Of a DNA stretch of 64,000 bases, positions 47,206 through 58,942 are shown in pieces. The position numbers were made by a program, and so were the translations under genes. Origin of the DNA: Inia geoffrensis (taxonomy: Eukaryota > Chordata > Mammalia > Artiodactyla > Iniidae); the NCBI GenBank assembly GCA_036417435.1, contig CM070910.1:17239501-17303500 (forward strand). The letters are read 5' to 3'. The notes beneath the pieces are model-generated. The model was not told the DNA's origin. It was given only the letters and a program-made list of their open reading frames with translations, and searched no databases. Within the stretch, counting starts at the first letter, position 1. Each line of letters opens with the position of its first letter.

Positions 47206-47249
47206 AGGCACATGCTGCTGCGCCACCAGGGAAGCCCAGGCACATGTTT

Positions 47250-47951
47250 TATAAGTGGTAGGAAGGCAAGGACATAAGGGGCCCAACAGGTGACAGTAGG
47301 AAGTAAATGTCAGACGTGCTTCTGACTCAGGAAGACTTGGGTGGTGCTGCAAGCCCCTCCAAGGGAATCTGAGTTTGGATGAAATGCAGAGGTGGAAGGG
47401 TTGACTTTCTGTCTAGGGATTTACCGCGGACTCGCTCTTGTCAAATATCAGGTGGAAATCTTCCTGATGATTACCTCAGTGCTAGAAGATTTGGATTTAA
47501 CATTTACAAAGTGCTTTTTAGGAGCTGTACCAACTGTTATGCAAATTCAAAACAAGTTACATAAGAAGCTGATTAATGTTATTGTATTAATATATCAAAT
47601 GTATACACTGTATCATAAGATGTTTGGGGGCAGGGGGAGGCGGGCAACTATACTATGATTAATGTAAGTTAAGTGATATTTAAAACTAATTTAGATTCAA
47701 AATAGAAATCTTCTCTAACGAATATTTCTTAATTGAAAAATTAAGCTTCTTTAAATTTCATGAAAATTGAAAGGAACATTATGAAAGTGGTATCCTCCGA
47801 TCTCTATTCTTTTAATATTTTCAAAAGATCATATATTTCCAATAGATGTACATATTATATTTAATCTTGGACTAAAAATATCTGGTTCTTAAATATGCTG
47901 TTTTGTTCAGAAATTAAAAATGAGGGAAATAATAATTTTAAAAGCCAAGCT
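47250..47951. other. Unique AT-rich sequence, no gene seen
   Basis: No repeat or exon was recognised. Confidence 0.45.
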
Positions 47952-48060
47952 TGGGACTTCCCTGGCGGTCCAGTGGTTAGGACTTCGCCTTCCAATGCTG
48001 GGGGTGTGGGTTCGATCCCTGGTCGGGGAGCTAGGATCCCACATGCCTCGCGGCCAAAAA
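47952..48060 (+). mobile_element. CHR-1 SINE
   Basis: It runs from 'gggacttccctggcggtcc' to 'gcggccaaaaa' and has a B-box-like 'gggttcgatccctgg'. The tail is short, and I found no clear target duplication. Confidence 0.92.
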
Positions 48061-49655
48061 GTCAAAACATAAAACGGAAGCGATATTGTAACAAATTCAA
48101 TAACGACTTTAAAAATGGTCCACATCAAAACAAAAAAAATCAGAAATTGAAAAAAAAAAAGACAAGTTTTACAGTGCATTGAAAGGGTGTTAAAATGATG
48201 AAAAGTGCCTTAGTCTTTAAAAGACCTCATCATCCCAACCAAAGTCCTCCTCCCACAGATAACGTTTGGCTCACTCTTACTGTAAGGGGCCCCATCAGTG
48301 AGATGCAAGGTCTTCTCCATGACAGGGAGTCAGTTCTCAGCCATATTTCTGCCAGGCATTTCTTTTTCTCCATCGACCTTATAATTCATTTATGCAGTTG
48401 ATAAAAATGTATTAAGCCAGGTGTCTTCTGGAGAGACAATGATGAGTAAGAACAGTCTTAGCGCTGCCGCATGGAGTGAAGAGTGACAGGCAGTGAGATA
48501 AGCCACAGCAATGGAACCAGGGCCGGGATGGGAGGAGAAGGAGGGTTATCTATGGAGCCTTCAACAGGAGCAGATCCCACAGCCGAGTACTGGTGAGAAT
48601 GTAGGGGGTTCAGGACATTGGGCCCTTGCTCTGAAAGAAGAATCCAAGAGAGATCTGGATTTTCTCTCTGCTCATACAGTTCATCTGAAATTTGAGGACA
48701 GTTTACACAATTGGCATTGGCAACCCCATCTGTTCCTAGAGTTTTGGCTTAGCCCTAGACATGAGGAACACCTTGAGTGTGGTGGATTAACTTTGGTTCT
48801 GTTTAACTTTCCTAACCAAAAACATTGGTCTTGAACGACTCCAAGCTCCCCTGGAACACAGGTTGCCCCCCTTTGGGTATAAGCTCCCCCCCCCACATCC
48901 TTGCAGACAACAATCTTTGAGTGCCGTCCAGTTACAACACACAGGCAGCCAAGGTAACAGGGGTGAATAGAAACAGGGAAAATACCAGGCTGTTTGCATT
49001 GGGACATGGTAACCGTGAAATGAGCAAACATTTAATTTTGTTTATTGAGGTCAACATGAAAGCTGTTGAATCTCTTATAACAACTCTGTGACATTTGATG
49101 CATGCCTTTTTGAAACACCTCAAGCTGAGCTTGTTGTTCTGAAATGTCAGAATGTTCCATTCTGGTAAGCAGTCAACTCGTATTGAGTTCTTCCTTTGTG
49201 CAGAATGCTGTGAAGTGTGGCTGAAATGCATAAGGGGGACGAAAGAGGATACAATGAAAACTGGAAGCTGTGAGTCAGTAGACAGTGAAAACAATCTGAA
49301 AAGCCTTTCTGGTTTTGCTTGATTTCAAACTGCATTCATGATCAAGGGGGAGAAGCCCACCCATACTTTCCACGCGTGCTTTACTTTTATGGCCCCCTTC
49401 TCAATGCAAGGGGCTACTTGGGCAGTAAATTTTGCCCACTGAGTGAGGTAGTCTCAGAAATGGCAGCCGGAATTTGCGAAGAAGGTGTGTGTCATCTTGG
49501 ACCCAGGCAGAGATCTGCTAACCCTTGAGGCCAGGAAGCCTTCAGACAGGCCCTGGAAGAAAGGCAAGCCAACAATCTCAGGCCTCAACTCTTGCTTCTT
49601 TTTTCCATTTACCTTTGATGAGGGTATGTTGACAAAATAAAATATTGAGAAGTCA
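48061..49655. other. Unique sequence with an orphan open frame
   Basis: An ATG-initiated 107-codon frame (48511-48834, +) has a good start context (G at -3 and +4). Its translation shows no domain I recognise, and the first part overlaps an unnamed ancient repeat. I do not call it a gene. Confidence 0.35.
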
Positions 49656-49776
49656 CGGGAATTGCCTGGTTGTCTAGTGGTTAGGGCTCCGTGCTTCCAC
49701 TGCAGGGGTCATGGGTTCAATCCCTGGTTGGGGAACTAAGATCCCACATGTTGTGTGGTGTGGCCAAAAAGAAAAA
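49656..49776 (+). mobile_element. CHR-1 SINE
   Basis: The duplications aatattgagaagtca (49641-49655) and aatactgagaagtca (49777-49791) flank a CHR-1 body with a mutated head ('gggaattgcctggttgtc'). Confidence 0.94.
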
Positions 49777-49807
49777 AATACTGAGAAGTCATAATTATAT
49801 AGAGGAT

Positions 49808-50040
49808 AAATGAACAGGCTTTGGAGTTCTGAGGTTTAAACCAAGGCTTCACTATGATTAACTCTATGACGCTGGGCAAGTCGACCTCTGTGAACCTCAG
49901 TGTCCACATCTGTAAAATGGGGGTAATAATAAAATATCCACTCAGCTGTTTATTGTGAGGATTAAATGAGATAACAAATATATAAGTAGGTTAGCCTAGG
50001 GCCCAGTCCAGAAATGTTTATAAATGTTAAGCTATTATTA
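49808..50040 (+). repeat. MIR SINE, nearly full length
   Basis: Motifs are in order: 'caggctttggagttctgagg', 'acatctgtaaaatgggggta', 'attgtgaggattaaatgaga', ending 'tttataaatgttaagc'. Confidence 0.88.
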
Positions 50041-50869
50041 TCTATAATTATTTCAACTGTATGGGAAAAAAAGAAATCACTGCTTTAATTAGGATTCTTT
50101 AGTTTGATAGTTCCAAAAATTGCCCAGTCTAACACAAACAAAAAGTTATGTGCATTCTAACAAGTTAAACATGGGAAAACAAAGTATTCATTTATTAATT
50201 CATTTAACAAGCATCTATGGAGCATTTTGTATGTGCTCAGCAATGGGCGAGCCACTGAGGGTGCAGACATAAAAGTAACAGTTCCCATTTGCTAGGAACT
50301 TGAAGTCCAGTGGAGCAGATCAATACATAAACTGACAATGACAATATAGCATGTGTGCTTAATACATGTGGCTTGGCAGATCTATGCTTTGAAAACACAG
50401 AGCTCAGGAGAGAAGAGCATGTAATACCAAAAGGATTACATGCTGATTACAGTCTAACATTCTCATTCTAAAGGAATGGAAGAGGGAAGTCAGGAACACA
50501 GGAGAGATTACTGCAGGCCCTGCCTCACACCCTGCCGAGCTCCCAGCCTTAGAAACTGGCTTCTCCCCCGCCTGCGATGTCATTCTTTGGTATTTAAGAT
50601 AAATGCTGGCCTTGAACAGGAGCTTAAGGCCAATCCTCTGTAACTCAGGTTTAAGCCAAGTTTGCAGTCAGGGCAGCCTTGACCATATGCCCCCAGTCTG
50701 ATACCTTCTCTTCTGGCCTGAATGTTTAGAATCAGAAATGGGCTCTTTCTTATTTGCACATCTTTAAAACTCTAATATTGGCTGTGAACTCCATGCTTAT
50801 GAGTGGAATCCTGCTACCTCTTAAAGGCTTTACCAATGACCTTTCCCGCTCCCTAGGGTCTGTGTTGGT
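50041..50869. other. Unique sequence, ancient repeat fragment
   Basis: About 50190-50360 begins 'ttcatttattaattcatt' and resembles the unnamed ancient repeat seen at 43.9 kb. No gene was seen. Confidence 0.4.
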
Positions 50870-51140
50870 TAGTTTGTTTTTGGTAATAGCTTTACTGACA
50901 TATAATTCACATAGCATACAATTCATTCACTTAAAATGTACAGTTCAGTAACTTTTAGCATTATTCACAGCTCTACCATCACCACAATCACCTTCAGAAC
51001 ATTTCATCACCCCCAAAAATCCTTTGCACCCCTTAGCTGTCACCCCAATCCTCCTATCCCTCCAGCCTCTGGCAACCACTAATCTACCTTCTGTCATTAC
51101 AGATTTGCCTATTCTGGACCTTTCACATAAGTGAATGCTA
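50870..51140 (-). mobile_element. Old L1 (L1M) 3' UTR, antisense
   Basis: 'tttactgacatataattcac' through 'ctattctggacctttcacat' is the complement of the same L1M 3' UTR as at 2.03-2.33 kb. Confidence 0.85.
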
Positions 51141-51520
51141 TGGCTCCAATTATAGACCCCTAAATTCATATGGTGAAGTCCTAACCCCCAATGTGACTGC
51201 GTATTTGGAGACGAGACTTGAAAGAGGTAATTAAAGTTAAATAAAATCATAAGGGTGGGGACCTGATCCAACAGGACTGGTGTCCTTATAAGAATAGGAA
51301 GAGACATCAGGGATGTGTGTGCAAAGAGGAAAGACCATGTGAGGGCACAGGGAGAAGACAGTAGTCTGCTAGCCAAGGAGAGAGGCCTCAGGAGACACCA
51401 AACCTGCCAAAACCTTGATCTTGGACTTCTAGCCTCCAGAACCATGAGAAAATAAACTTCTGCTGCTTAAGCCACCCAGTCTGTGGTATTTTATTATGGC
51501 AGCCTTAGTAGATTAATGTA
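51141..51520 (+). mobile_element. MLT1-type LTR (ERVL-MaLR) inside old L1
   Basis: It has the same LTR layout as at 39.2 kb: 'aattcatatggtgaagtcct', 'actggtgtccttataagaat', 'ttggacttctagcctccaga', 'agccacccagtctgtggta'. L1M sequence continues on both sides, so the LTR inserted later. It has no coding sequence. Confidence 0.88.
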
Positions 51521-52375
51521 GTAGATTCATACAATATGTGGCCTTTGTGTCTGGCTTCTTTCACTTCGCATAATGTTTTCAAGGTTTAATCCATGCTGTA
51601 AGATGTATCAGTACTTCATTCCTTTTGTGATGACAAATAGTATTCCATTGTATGAATAAACCATATTTTCTTTATTCATTTTGATGGACATTTGGATAAT
51701 TTCAACCTTTTGGCTGTTATGAATAATGCTGCTATGAACATTCACGTACAAGTTTTTGTGTGAACATGTTTTCATTTCTCTTGGGTACGTATATCTAGGA
51801 GTAAAATTTATGGGTCATATGGAAACTCTATGTATAACATTTGAGGAACTGTCAAACTCTTTTCCAAAGTGTCTATACATTTTACTTTCTCACTAGCAAT
51901 GAATGAGGGTTCCAATTTCTCCATATCTTTGTTAACATTTGTTACTGTCTTTTTGACTGTAGCCATACTAGTGGGTATAAAGTGGCAGTTCATTGTGTTT
52001 TTGGTTTGCACATCAGTAATAGCTAATAATGTTGAGCATCTTTTCATGTGCTTATTGGCCATTTGTATATCTTTGTTGGAGAAATGTTTATTCAGATCTT
52101 TTACCTACTTTTAATTAGCAATTAAACTTTTTTAGCAATTAATTTTCCATTTGACTTTTTATTGTTGAGTTGCAATTATCCTTTATATGTTCTGGATACA
52201 AGTTCCTTATCAGACATAAGATTTGCAAAAATTTGTCCCATTCTGTGTGTTATTTCTTCATTTTCTTGAAGGTGCCCTTCAAAGCACATAGGTTTTAATT
52301 TTGATGGCGTCCAATTCATCTAGTTTTTTTTTTGTTGCTTGCACTTTTGGTGTCTTATTTAAGAAACCATTGCCA
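51521..52375 (-). mobile_element. Old L1 (L1M) ORF2 3' part, antisense
   Basis: The complement shows scattered L1 ORF2 peptides (for example MANKHMKRCSTLLAI) with frequent stops. A sense L1 interrupts it at 52376. Confidence 0.85.
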
Positions 52376-54349
52376 TTCCTATATACTAGTGATGAAAAAT
52401 CTGAAAGGGAAATCAAGAAAACACTCCCATTTACCATTGCAACAAAAAGAATAAAATATCTAGGAATAAACCTCCCTAAGGAGACAAAAGACCTGTATGC
52501 AGAAAATTATAAGACACTGATGAAAGAAATTAAAGATGATACAAATAGATGGAGAGATATACCCTGTTCTTGGATTGGAAGAATCAACATGGTGAAAATG
52601 ACTCTACTACCCAAAGCAAGCTATAGATTCAATTCAATCCCTATCAAACTACCACTGGCATTTTTCACAGAACTAGAACAAAAAATTTCACAATTTGTAT
52701 GGAAACACAAAAGACCCCGAATAGCCAAAGCAATCTTGAGAACGAAAAACAGAGCTGGAGGAATCAGGCTCCCTGACTTCAGACTATACTACAAAGCTAC
52801 AGTAATCAAGACAGTATGGTACTGGCACAAAAACAGAAATATCAATCAATGGAACAGGATAGAAAGCCCAGAGATAAACCCACGCACATATGGACACCTT
52901 ATCTTTGATAAAGGTGGCAGGACTATACAGTGGAGAAAGGACGGCCTCTTCAATAAGTGCTGCTGGGAAAACTGGACAGCTACATGTAAAAGTATGAGCT
53001 TAGATCACTCCCTAACACCATACACAAAAATAAGCTCAAAATGTATTAAAGACCTAAATGTAAGGCCAGAAACTATCAAACTCTTAGAGGAAAACATAGG
53101 CACAACACTCTATGACATAAATCACAGCAAGATCCTTTTTGACCCACCTCCTAGAGAAATGGAAATAAAAACAAAAATAAACAAATGGGACCTAATAAAA
53201 GTTCAAAGCTTTTGCACAGCAAAGGAAACCATAAACAAGACCAAAAGACAACCCTCAGAATGGGAGAAAATATTTGCAAATGAATCAACTGACAAAGGAT
53301 TAATCTCCAAAATTTACAAGCAGCTCATGAAGCTCAATAACAAAAAAACAAACAACCCAATCCAAAAATGGGCAGAAGACCTAAATAGACATTTCTCCAA
53401 AGAAAATATACAGACTGCCAACAAACACATGAAAGAATGCTCAACATCATTAATCATTAGAGAAATGCAAACCAAAACTACAATGAGATATCATCTCACC
53501 CCAGTCAGAATGGCCATCATCACAAAATCTAGAAACAATAAATGCTGGAGAGGGTGTGGAGAAAAGGGAATACTCTTGCACTGCTGGTGGGAATGTGAAT
53601 TGGTTCAGCCACTGTGGAGGACAGTATGGAGGTTCCTTAAAAAACTCAAAATAGAACTACCATATGACCCAGCAATCCCACTACTGGGCATATACCCTGA
53701 GAAAACCAAAACTCAAAAAGAGTCATGTACCAAAATGTTCATTGCAGCTCTATTTACAATAGCCCGGAGATGGAAACAACCTAAGTGCCCATTGTCAGAC
53801 GAATGGATAAAGAAGATGTGGCACATATACACAATGGAATATTACTCAGCCTAAAAAGAAACGAAATTGAGCTATTTGTAATGAGGTGGATAGACCTCGA
53901 GTCTGTCATACAGAGTGAAGCAAGTCAGAAAGAGAAAGACAAATACCATATGCTAACACATATATATGGAATTTAAGAAAAAAAAATGTTATGAAGAACC
54001 TAGGCGTAAGACAGGAATAAGGAAAAAGACCTATTGGAGAACGGACTTGAGGATATGGGGAGGGTGAGGGGTGAGCTGTGATAGGGCGAGGGAGGGGCAT
54101 GGACATATATATACTAACAAACATAAGGTAGATAGCTAGTGGAAGCAGCTGCTTGGCACAGGGATATCGGCTCGGTGCTTTGTGACTGCCTGGAGGGGTG
54201 GGATAGGGAGGGTGGGAGGGAGGGAGATGCAAGAGGGAAGAGATATGCGAACAGGTGTATATGTATAACTGATTCACTTTGTTATAAAGTAGAAACTGAC
54301 ACACCATTGTAAAGCAATTATACCCCAATAAAGATGTTAAAAAAATAAA
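52376..54349 (+). mobile_element. 5'-truncated L1, 1.97 kb, ORF2 C-terminal half
   Basis: The 15 bp duplication aagaaaccattgcca (52361-52375 and 54350-54364) is perfect. The element starts within ORF2, after the reverse-transcriptase catalytic region. It keeps about 490 codons in one frame up to 53852. The Cys-rich motif C-x3-C-x7-H-x4-C ([18 protein letters not shown]) is intact. At 53850 one base is missing relative to the L1 at 4.3 kb, giving an early stop right after MEYYSA; the last ~40 codons continue in another frame to 53976. A 3' UTR with a 'gggagggtgggagggaggg' block and a short tail follow. No ORF1, endonuclease or promoter is present, so it cannot move on its own. Confidence 0.96.
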
Positions 54350-54364
54350 AAGAAACCATTGCCA

Positions 54365-54830
54365 AACCTAAGGTCATGAAAATTTACTCATATGTTTTCT
54401 TCTAACAGTTTTACCATTTTAGGTCTTACATTTAGATCTTTGATCACTTTTGATTTAATTTTGTATATGGTGTGAGGTAAGGGTTCAACTTCATTCTTAT
54501 GCATGTGGATAGCCAGTCATCTCAGCATTATTTGTGGAAAAGACTATTCATTTCCCCATTGAATTGTCTTAGGAATTTGAATAAAAAATCAACTAACCAT
54601 AAATTTAAAAGTTTATTTCTGGCCTCTCAATTCTATTCCATTGATCTATATGTCTATCTTTACGCCAGTACCATACTGTCTTGACTGTCTTGATAACTGT
54701 AGCTTTGTAGTAAATTTTGAAATTGAGAAGTGTGAGTCCTCCAACTTTGTTCTTATTTTTCAGGATTGTTTTGGATATTGTGAGTCCCTTGAAGTTCTCT
54801 ATGCTTCTGAAGGATCATCTCTCTCTGGTG
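54365..54830 (-). mobile_element. Old L1 (L1M) ORF2 fragment, antisense
   Basis: It continues the L1M broken by the sense L1 ('ttctattccattgatctata', 'ccagtaccatactgtcttga' in the complement). It fades out near 54830. Confidence 0.8.
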
Positions 54831-57103
54831 CCTGTTGCCAGGATTTATCTGCTGGCTGAGACATCTGAGGTTGGCCTGCAAATCTGCCAGGCTTACCATA
54901 TGTGCTGGTCTCTGTATGCCTCAGTATTACTTCGTCTGCCTGAACAGACTTTTTTCAGCCCCTGGAGCTGGATCTTGTTAATCCAAGTTCTTGATGGGTA
55001 CCTTGTGGGGGAGGGGATCTCATTCCAAGGCCAGCTCTCGTGGTGTTTTAAATAAGATTGATATGTTAGGTCTCATGGTTCACTATAGAATCCTAAGAAT
55101 TAATTAGCTTCGATGGACAGCTTGTTAACTGTAGTCATGTTATGGCTGTTGTTTTTAGATTATAAAAATAATATTGTCATATCCTAAAAAAAAAGCAAAT
55201 AGGTAAAAAATCATAACCCATTTGTTAAAATTATAGTGTAATTATCAATGATTATTGATTACTGTAGATAGGCTCTTTTTTCCTCTGTAGTAAGAAGTTT
55301 TTGCATGACTTTTGGAAATTAACTCGAGCTGAGAATTCCACTAGGAATTTTTTTGGTATCTATTGTTTCCCTTATGGTTTGAGAGGCCATTCACATTTTT
55401 GGAGACATAATCAAGCAAAAACCATACTCTTGGCCTAGGAAGAGTTTGTTACATTATAAGGGTGCATTCACAGAAATATATTTACTTGGATTTATTTTGA
55501 GGTTAGGCTAAGACTTAACATGTAGTTTGTCTTTATATTGAACTCTTTCCTCTCTAAAAGCATACATGCATTTACAAATGCAGCAGCTCATCCTTAGAAC
55601 GATTCTTAAGACTGGCTACAGATGTTCAGTTTACATCGATTTGGCTTCCAAGCCATCTGAATAAAATGTGCCACACCATTTACTGAAACCTGGGCTCCGA
55701 CAATCCGGACGCTCATATTTTCTTCAGGATGACCAGCAAGGGGCACTAAAGCCTAGCATCTCTACCTTGTTCCCTCCCAACAACATCAGAGGTTTCAGTA
55801 AGCAAGTAATTGGGCATGAATATGGAAGCTGTGCACTTTTATAGTCAGATCCAAACACTGGTAGCAGTCCCTTTGATATTTTTCAAGGGTATTGATATTT
55901 TTTAAATGAGAAAAATTCTGATTGGGTAAAAAGACAGCAAAACAATTCCAAATACAGAATCACTCTTTGTTTGCCAGCCATAATTCTCCTGTCTAGTCAA
56001 TACTACTAGGTAAACCAGCAGAATCCTGTCATTGCTTCTCTATGAATTACTGTATTTTTTTCCATCCGGAGAACATAATGGCCTAGCCACATAACGAGTT
56101 CCTAAAAGGATGAACTATTTGATGTTACAGTGACAAGCAATTATTACAGAGGCCTACTGGTTGGTCTTTTTTCTTCTTCCATTTAAATTTTGCCTGCCTA
56201 TTTATTTCCATCAGCTGGTAAGGATGACTCTTTTATGGTTTCAAATAAAGGATGTAATCTACATGCTAGGCACACATTCTGAATAACTCCCTGTCATAAC
56301 AAGTCACGAATGTCCTTCAGAGACTGGCACGAAGTTACTGGAGCTGTTTAATATTTGGTAATGGACTTTTCTTTTTAATTTTAGCTTTGATCCATGCTTA
56401 ATCACCTCAAGGTGTTGAAACACTAAGAATGACAGCGTTCAATAATTAGTTCACCAAGCTGGAGGCTAAGACCCATTATTCTTTCATTCTAAATCAAAGA
56501 AATAGTTTCTGGAAGCTCTGTCCACTTATCAATATTACAGAAATGACTGCATGTAAAGTTAATTAATTCAATATTAATGTTCAACTATAGGTCAATCAAT
56601 GTATAATACTTTGAGAAAAATTCATTCCTTTTTCAAGCTGGTTTTCTTTTAAGACGTAGGTTTTGGGGACCTTGTTACTTGCAGCATGTGAGAATTATAT
56701 TAAAATGGATCACATAGTTTTTCACCCAGCTCATTACAGCCCTCTTCCCCTCAAATACAATCCTAAGCCTCAAACGGCTGATTACTTAAGAACCCATAAG
56801 AAGTCTTAGCTAAATGATGGGCAGTTCAGAGTATGATTTCTCATATTTTTCCCTCTGGTAGCCAGAATTAGAAATTGGAGGTTGCAGAGCAAAGACTTGT
56901 AGGGGCTGAGGCAGATATTGAGAGCGAAATGAAAAAGAGCAAGAGAAAGAAAAGACCGTGGATTGCGTGTTCTCTGAGCAACCCCGAAGGTGTTCTGTCT
57001 TAGCTACTCGAGATGATCCTGATGCATCCAGGTGTTGTGCCCTTTCAACTCCCTGGGTCTTTCTTCTCTGTGACCCGGGGAGATGGAGACAGAGGCCATA
57101 CAC
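54831..57103. other. Unique sequence, no gene seen
   Basis: 2.3 kb with no recognised repeat or exon, AT-rich. Confidence 0.45.
55733..55746 (+). promoter_or_regulatory. Possible CTCF-like site
   Basis: CCAGCAAGGGGCAC matches the published CTCF consensus CCASYAGRKGGCRS at 13 of 14 positions (the mismatch is the seventh). It lies in repeat-free sequence. Binding cannot be judged from sequence alone. Confidence 0.3.
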
Positions 57104-57345
57104 GCCTGGCACGGTTAAGAGCACAGACCCTGGAGTTAGTTTGCTGGTGGCATATTCTGTTGTGTAATTCTGGGCAAGTGACTTTCTTATCTAAGCCTCA
57201 GTGAATTCTTCTGTACCGTGAAGATTCACTCATTCATTTAACAAATATTTTTCAAATGCCTGCTATATGCCAGGCACCGTTCTAAGGATCAAATGAGAGA
57301 ATGAAGGCAAGCACTTAGCACTGTGAAAATAAATAACGGCTATTG
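57104..57345 (+). repeat. MIR SINE with inserted ancient-repeat piece
   Basis: The MIR 5' half ('ggttaagagcacagaccctg', 'gggcaagtgactttcttatc') is followed by about 60 bp of another motif ('aacaaatatttttcaaatgc'). MIR-like sequence then resumes to 'cttagcactgtg'. Confidence 0.65.
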
Positions 57346-57374
57346 GTATCTATTGAGAATCTACTGTGCGCAGG

Positions 57375-57540
57375 CCCTAGGCCATACACTTTGGGCAATT
57401 ACTTAACCTCTTTCTGCCTCAGTTTTCCTCATTTGCAAGGGGGGAATCTTGTCTCGTATGGCTTTTGTAAGGTTTAAATGAGGTGATGTATTTTAAGTAC
57501 TTAGTGCCTGGCATGTAATAAATGTTATATAACTGTTTGC
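57375..57540 (+). repeat. MIR SINE fragment
   Basis: 'gcaattacttaacctctttc', 'cctcagttttcctcatttgc' and 'agtgcctggcatgtaataaa' follow in MIR order. Confidence 0.82.
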
Positions 57541-57554
57541 TATCACTACCTCAG

Positions 57555-57660
57555 TTTCTAAGTAACAACCTGGAGAGGTCAGTGTTATTATCATCACTTT
57601 AAGGATGAGTTTACTGAGGCTCAGGGAGGTCAAGGTCAAATGGTCGGCAAGCCTCAGGTT
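57555..57660 (-). repeat. Probable MIR fragment
   Basis: The complement resembles the MIR core ('gatgagtttactgaggctca'). Confidence 0.55.
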
Positions 57661-58610
57661 GATAGTCTTGTCTGCCTAGATCCAAAGCCTGTCTGTGCTT
57701 TTCCCAAGGAACCTTGGTGCCTCCTAGAAGCATTGGGCACCCTGCTTGCGATCACACAGACCGTTTACACATGAACTTCCTTGTAGCTCTGAAATGCTAC
57801 CCCCCGCAACCCCCATCCCTCTGAGTCTCTCCTATCAGTGCGCCTGTGGGCAGATACACAGACGCATGCGCACACACACTAGCATCCGTAGTCTTTGCAC
57901 TTTGCATTCATTCTGAGCAGTGGCTCCTCTCCTCACAGAAACTATGCCACCAGTTATGCATTTAGCAAAGTTACCATCCACGGCTATAGAACCTGTATAC
58001 TTTTTTGCCAAGTGATAAGTAAAAAGCGTAAATTTAGTTTTTCAATCTGTGAGCTTTCTCAGGAAGAAAGCTATCTTCCTGGCTTGCTCATTCATTCATT
58101 CATTCATTCATCAAAAATTCACTATTAGCCAAGCCCAGTCCTGGGTAAATTCTTAAATTTTTATTAACCACACTCTATGTGTTCTCAGTACGTAAAATAT
58201 TGGATCCTAATTGTAGACCTTGTACAGATTAGTTTAAAAGGAGAGAATGCAGGAAAAGACAATGTTTGTTTGTTTGCTTTTCACATGCCAGTGGTTGTCA
58301 CTGACTGTCAGCAGACAATAGTTCTATCAACAACTCATAGCTTAAATAAGAAGCATATCTTCTCACTGTGTCCTTTGTATATCTTCCCCTTGAGAAACAC
58401 ACAGCTACAACTTATATGGAGACGCTTTAGAGCTAAATGAATCTCCCTCTGAGAATCCTGGGGGAATGTGACTGCTTTAATAAACTATTCTTTTTAACCT
58501 GATGAAGTTGCAAATGTTGAAAATGTTCTGAAGAGCATATTATACCAAGCTGGTGATGGATTTGTGGAAAATGAAGTTCCATAGTCAAATATAGTAACTG
58601 CTTCTTTTGT
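57661..58610. other. Unique sequence, no gene seen
   Basis: It contains a short (ATTC)n at 58089-58112. Nothing else was recognised. Confidence 0.45.
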
Positions 58611-58628
58611 AAAAAATTACAGGCCCAG

Positions 58629-58924
58629 GACTTCCGTGGTGGCGCAGTGGTTAAGATCCGCCTGCCAATGCAGGGGACACGGGTTCGATCCCTGGTCCGG
58701 GAAGATCCCACGTGCCACGGAGCAACTAAGCCCATGCGCCACAACTACTGAGCCTGCGTGCTGCAACTACTGAAGCCCGTGCGCCTAGAGCCCGTGCTCC
58801 GCAACAAGAGAAGCCACGGCAGTGAGAAGTCTGCACACCGCAAGGAAGAGTAGCCCCCACTTGCCGCAACTAGAGAAAGCCCGTGCGCAGCAACGAAGAC
58901 CCAATGCAGCCAAAAAAAAAAAAA
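58629..58924 (+). mobile_element. Long CHR-2-like SINE
   Basis: An 18 bp perfect duplication (aaaaaattacaggcccag at 58611-58628 and 58925-58942) flanks it. The body has the 'acaactactgagcctgc' repeats and a pure A-tail (58912-58930). It is fairly young for the long form. Confidence 0.96.
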
Positions 58925-58942
58925 AAAAAATTACAGGCCCAG

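Noticed and set aside
48511..48834. 107-codon open frame with good start context
   Set aside because: No recognisable protein, its start overlaps an ancient repeat, and there is no promoter or poly(A) evidence.
39224..51520. Functional endogenous retrovirus
   Set aside because: Only two ancient MLT1-type LTR relics were found, with no internal gag, pol or env sequence.
52301..53854. 517-codon open frame as a host gene
   Set aside because: From about 52376 it is L1 ORF2 with an intact target duplication; the first ~25 codons are flanking antisense L1M read in frame by chance.
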